The translations under genes and the position numbers were made by a program. A DNA stretch of 64,000 nt from Chionis minor. Its lineage: Eukaryota > Chordata > Aves > Charadriiformes > Chionididae. The stretch spans positions 64,753-128,752 of the forward strand of contig VZSF01004859.1 of NCBI GenBank assembly GCA_013398295.1, written 5' to 3'. Of the stretch, positions 59,982 through 64,000 are shown in pieces (position 1 is the stretch's first letter; each line of letters opens with the position of its first letter). The notes beneath the pieces are model-generated. The model was not told where the DNA came from. It did not search any database and was given only the letters and a program-made list of their open reading frames with translations.

Positions 59982-60728
59982 TAGAGTAGACATTACTACT
60001 ACTTCAAATATGTAAAGGAAGCAAAAAAAGTACACCTTGCCTATTCCATGTGAATATGAAGCATTTATGTATATTGATTTGTCCTTTTTCATCTTTGTAG
60101 AACTGTTGCCTGAAAATTCCAGTTTAGATTACCGTTCTTGAAATCTAGAACACTACTAATCATAATCTAGCTTAACTTTCATAAATTGTTGCTTGTTGTT
60201 CCATGTCAAAGGGAAATAAAACTTGAAAGTGCCAAGTTGAGCAAAAGTGCTTACTCCAATTAAGCAGATGTAAAGCACGGACTCTCTGTTCACCAAGAAG
60301 CGGGTGCTATGAGCAATGCCTTAATGATACAGTAAGACTTGCACATTGTTTAAGTCTAAATGTCTTTATGGTTAAATGTGTTTGAATTAATGATTGTGCG
60401 GATTACAGAATAAACAAGTCAGTATATCCCCATACTTTCCTTAAAATGCATTTATCCATGTGGTTTGCCGTTTGAGTTTCTGCTAGAAGTCAACAAGACA
60501 ACCATTTTCAGAAAATGTATCTTTGAATGAATAGCTGTATTAACAAATTTCAATAATAAAATATGCAATCTTTCTTATAAACATTTCCTTAACAAAAGTT
60601 TACAGAGAAAAACACGTCTTAAAAAAAATGGGTAAGTGCTTCTTGATTTCAATACTGTTCTTTAGTTCAGCAGGATCCAATGAGAAGAAAGTGAAAGAAG
60701 TTGGTTATCTTTTCTGTATGGTTGTTCT

Positions 60729-60779
60729 TTAACATAATATAAAGTTCAGGTCTTTCTTGTCTTGTAATACCTGCCAAGA
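60729..60779 (-). CDS. TENT2: TENT2 last coding exon (early stop relative to human)
   Basis: A strong acceptor (TTTTTTCCCCAG|TCT) is followed in the required phase by S-W-Q-V-L-Q-D-K-K-D-L-N-F-I-L-C and a TAA at 60729-60731. Human TENT2 continues S-W-H-R-L-K-N-K-R-D-L-N-S-I-L-P-V-R... for nine more residues after I-L-P. After the TAA the same frame reads R-T-T-I-Q-K-R and a second TAA at 60705-60707, which aligns with the human end R-A-A-V-L-K-R. Exon identity is good. Whether the first stop is real, lineage-wide or an assembly error cannot be told here. The tail is not part of the catalytic core. Confidence 0.85.
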   Translation of the reverse strand, partial: SWQVLQDKKDLNFILC

Positions 60780-62598
60780 CTGGGGAAAAAAGTACAAAGT
60801 TTTAAAAGGCTTAATATTTTTGTCATTAATACTTAAATACCATTGTCAGCAGTAAAACCTCACAGACATCAGGTTGATATTTTTTCTCCTTCTTGAAAAG
60901 GGAAGAAAAAATCCAAAAGGTACACAAAATCCAATGAAATATTGAGGAAGATACAACCTTTCTAGAAGGCAGTGGATTTGTGGAGATTGAGATGTTAACA
61001 TTATTTAAGCATTACTTTGATATTCTGACGGCAAAATAATTGTCTCAAATTCACACGTCAATGTTCCTGATACAGGATGTTATACTCTGACATTTCCAGA
61101 ACTTAATTGTGCCTTTAAATAGGTTATTTCAATTCTCTTCTGCATTCTAGTGTGAATTTCCAGGACACATCTGTCAGGCCATGAACCTGCAAATAACTGC
61201 AGTGACCCTCCTGTCTTTATATGGAATTAATTTAAACCACAATGTGTAATGAAAACCACAGGAAGAATAATCTCTCAAGGGCAATGAGACAATCAGATTC
61301 CTTAGGCTTCTTAAAAAAAAAAAAAAGCAGCAAGATATTAATAAGTACTTGCAGTTTTAAGCAACTGTCTTTCCTTATGGTTCCTAGTAAAAAGGAAATT
61401 TTCTCCTGGCCATGACGCTAGTATACAGGCTTCCAGACAACTAAGATCAAACAATTGCTTTTACATTTTTCAGAAAGCCATGCAGGTTTGAAACTAATTT
61501 TTTAATTGACAACTCTGAAAAGAGAAGTTCACTCTGATGTCACAGAACAGTGACAGAGCCCAAACTACTTTGTAAACCACTGCCTGAGCAGATTCACAAA
61601 AAATCAAATATTTTATGCAGAAGTATGCGAATAGTTCAGTATTTTGTATGCTAGCATGGTTAAATAGAAGGAAACGGACAATTCTGAAGAGAATTACAAA
61701 GCAAAAAAGTAATCTTTCTGACTAAAGGCAACACCTTATAGCATTTGTTTTATTACAAGTATCTGACATTGGTTTCCTTTTTGCTGGAGAAGCCCTCAAG
61801 ATATTTAGGGTCTTGATTAACTGGAGTAAACAGGAGCCTCCAATGACAGTGTAACAGGAGACTCTAACTGGTTAAAGCTGGAAACCAGTTCTGTGCATTA
61901 ATCCCTAGTGATAACTACACTATGAATAGTCAGAGATCTCAGAAAGCTAGAATTCGAGCTGCAATTCCAAATGCAATACCTATGACAGGAGACAAGCATA
62001 AAAGAGAGTTGGTACCAAAGTTTAAATCTTTGCTTCCTTCAAAGTGCCCTTGCCTCCTCCACAGACTGGAACAGTGAAAGCTCCAGTTTGAGCTCCTCAT
62101 GTTCTGAAATTATGAGTGTGGTCTCCCTAAGGAAAAGTACCAATTTAATTCAGTTGTCAAAAACCACCAGAAAACCATTGGTGGTGATATTTTATAAAAA
62201 AGGGATAGGAAGAAGTAAAAAATATTGTTTATTACTTCTTCATGTAAAAATAAATAATGAAGGAAGATAAAGTTGTAATTCTAAAGCTGTTAACTGTCAG
62301 AATTTTACACACACAAGAAAATCTAAGACAAAGGGTTTGCTATTTCAAATATCCATTTCAAATTAAGCCTGATGCTTAATGGCAGACATTATTTACTCTT
62401 ACTAATTAGACTTAATTACTCTTACTAAACAATTTTCCACATATTTTTAAAAAATGCATTTCTATTATTTATATAGTACAAAGCATAAAAATATTCATAA
62501 CACAAACATCAGAAACAGGTAGGTTCAATGACTAGCACTTGTATAACTATCTTGAAAACCAAAGTGACTGGAAAAATTAAATTAAAAATACTTTTTAC
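60780..62598 (-). other. TENT2: TENT2 last intron
   Basis: A 1.8-kb GT-AG intron between the two TENT2 exons. AT-rich; no repeat or other gene recognised. Confidence 0.75.
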
Positions 62599-62678
62599 CT
62601 TCAGAAATTCACCTTTGATAACATCAAACTTGTGTTTTTCATGTACGGCTCTAGCAGTGTTTGTCCTATCAAAGGGCT
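62599..62678 (-). CDS. TENT2: TENT2 (GLD2/PAPD4) penultimate coding exon
   Basis: The exon is 80 bp with acceptor CTTGCAG|AG and donor AAG|GTAAAA, entering with two bases of a Glu codon. It encodes EPFDRTNTARAVHEKHKFDV then IKGEFLK. This matches the C-terminal part of the PAP-associated region of TENT2, a non-canonical cytoplasmic poly(A) polymerase that lengthens mRNA tails and monoadenylates some microRNAs. Human, as I recall it, has Gly where this sequence has Arg after EPFD. TENT2 lies just upstream of CMYA5 in the same orientation in other vertebrates, so synteny agrees. The catalytic exons are beyond the right edge. Confidence 0.93.
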
Positions 62679-64000
62679 CTGCAAGATCAAACACAAACAT
62701 TAGAAGAGTTAAACCTGCAGCTAGGCTGTCTTCACTGAGCAAGTAATCAGACAAAACCCAGAAGAGTCAACACATTATTGCTTCCCAAGTGTGTGTTGAG
62801 TGGCTGATTCTACTTTGCTTCTCAATCTTTATTTCTACATAACATTAGCCCCCCCCCCAAAAGCCCCAAGCCCTGAATGGTCTAATGGTATGTAATCCAT
62901 GATAAACTCAGGTTATTGTATCTATTAAAGCACACTATGATTGTGCTGAATTTATTTGTTGCTGCTTAATAGTCTGTGATGACATACCAGGATATGATTT
63001 TGCATATTAAGATGGTTTGAAACTTCCTACATGCATGCATTTGTAACTGTTCACTTTAGATTGATCTCACTCAAGAGCCTCTCAGTGAAATACAAGGAGT
63101 ACAGTAAAATATTTACTATAACTTTTTATATAAGATGTATCCACTGCTGTAAAAATATATTTTATGAGCTCATACCTATTCTACAATATCTATTCATAAG
63201 GTAACAATTTGTGACTTTCACCTTCTAACAAACTACAAATTTATGTGATGTTTTCGCTAACATAATTAATACTTTGGAACTTTTTGTTGCTTTTTTTTAA
63301 TTGAAGGATTAAAAAAAAGCACTCCTTGCTACTGATACGGTTGCCAACATTAAAGCAGTAGATACTAAAAAATTATGATGCAGAGACTATGCATTACAAT
63401 GCCCTACAAAACAGATTTTATAGCCTTTTTCCCTTAATAGAGAACTACTTAAGAAACATGGCATATTTCACACTGGCAGAATGTATGAACCTCCCTAAGG
63501 GCCACAGAACCACAGAAGTATTTGCTAGATCAGGTAGCTTTTTTGTTTGTTGGTTATGAATTGCTTTTATTCAGATAGGGACACAGAGTAAAATAAAGCA
63601 TTAAGGAGACATCAGAAGGGCTTACGCCATTACGGACACTAGGACTTCAAATTTGGAACATGCTCCATGGCACTGGGTTTTTACTTCTGCACGCCACTTA
63701 AATTCACAAAGAAGTTGTTTCATGGAATAAATGCTGTATTTGGCAGGTTTCTAAAAGATTTCTCTTCAAACTACCCACCAAGTTTTTAGTGGACATTTAC
63801 AGGCAGATTTATTTTACTTTAGAATGCATCATACATTTAGATTGGAACAAAACGCTGGCAAGCAAAAAAAGTTACATAGTCCTCTAGAGTCAGTCCCATA
63901 ATTTTGACACAGTGACCTACTAAGAACTCCATGTCCCTTACCATGTGAAGCAGTGTCGCATTTCTTTTGTGTGTCTTAAACATATTAACTGTTTCTTTAA
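62679..64000 (-). other. TENT2: TENT2 upstream intron (partial)
   Basis: Intronic sequence preceding the TENT2 penultimate exon, cut by the window edge. I looked for the exon encoding the preceding E-W-R-N-K-Y-I-C-V-E-like segment and did not find it here. A nine-base C run lies near 62849. Confidence 0.7.

Larger units (their letters stand above)
59620..60728 (-). other. TENT2: TENT2 3' UTR (inferred)
   Basis: This stretch follows the TENT2 stop and ends near the first good AATAAA on the minus strand. It is AT-rich with no coding signal. It holds a G-rich run on the transcribed strand (59949-59981) with G-quadruplex potential. The 3' limit is inferred from the hexamer only. Confidence 0.45.

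Noticed and set aside
62103..62140. Alternative last exon for TENT2 near 62140
   Set aside because: An AG with some pyrimidines exists, but the translation does not resemble the TENT2 tail. The exon at 60729-60779 gives S-W-Q...D-L-N-F-I-L, which does.

Overview
The window is vertebrate nuclear DNA, and almost certainly from a bird. The evidence is three separate CR1 LINE copies plus one short CR1 tail, all with avian-type 3' ends, long AT-rich introns with canonical GT-AG junctions, and a gene pair that matches the conserved vertebrate order TENT2 - CMYA5. I cannot name the species.

One gene fills most of the window on the minus strand: CMYA5 (myospryn, TRIM76), a giant striated-muscle protein. 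I could place all 13 coding exons by splice sites, reading phase and similarity to the human protein as I remember it. They run from the start codon at 54665 to the stop at 7280. The joined CDS is 13,716 nt, exactly divisible by 3, and encodes 4,571 residues. The layout is: exon 1 (acidic N-terminus with an 18-Glu tract); exon 2 of 11,992 bp, which encodes about 87% of the protein; two coiled-coil exons; a 23-bp microexon; a linker exon; four exons for two FN3 domains; and three exons for a SPRY domain. Exon 2 has conserved ends around a very long, degenerate repeat region of about 6.7 kb. Inside that region is an almost perfect 459-bp higher-order repeat built from seven 66-bp monomers.

Upstream of CMYA5, on the same strand at 59.6-62.7 kb, are the last two coding exons and the 3' UTR of TENT2 (GLD2/PAPD4, a cytoplasmic poly(A) polymerase). 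Its last exon reaches a stop codon nine residues before the end of the human alignment, yet readable homology continues past that stop. The rest of TENT2 lies beyond the right edge.

Between the two genes is a CR1 copy split by a probable solo LTR with a 6-bp target-site duplication. Downstream of CMYA5 (1-6.9 kb) I see a CR1 copy, a compact cluster of palindromes and otherwise no gene. I found no RNA gene, CRISPR array or previously unknown multi-gene system. The most notable signals are the homogenised coding repeat in CMYA5, the stop in TENT2, the nested LTR and a G-rich run in the TENT2 3' UTR.
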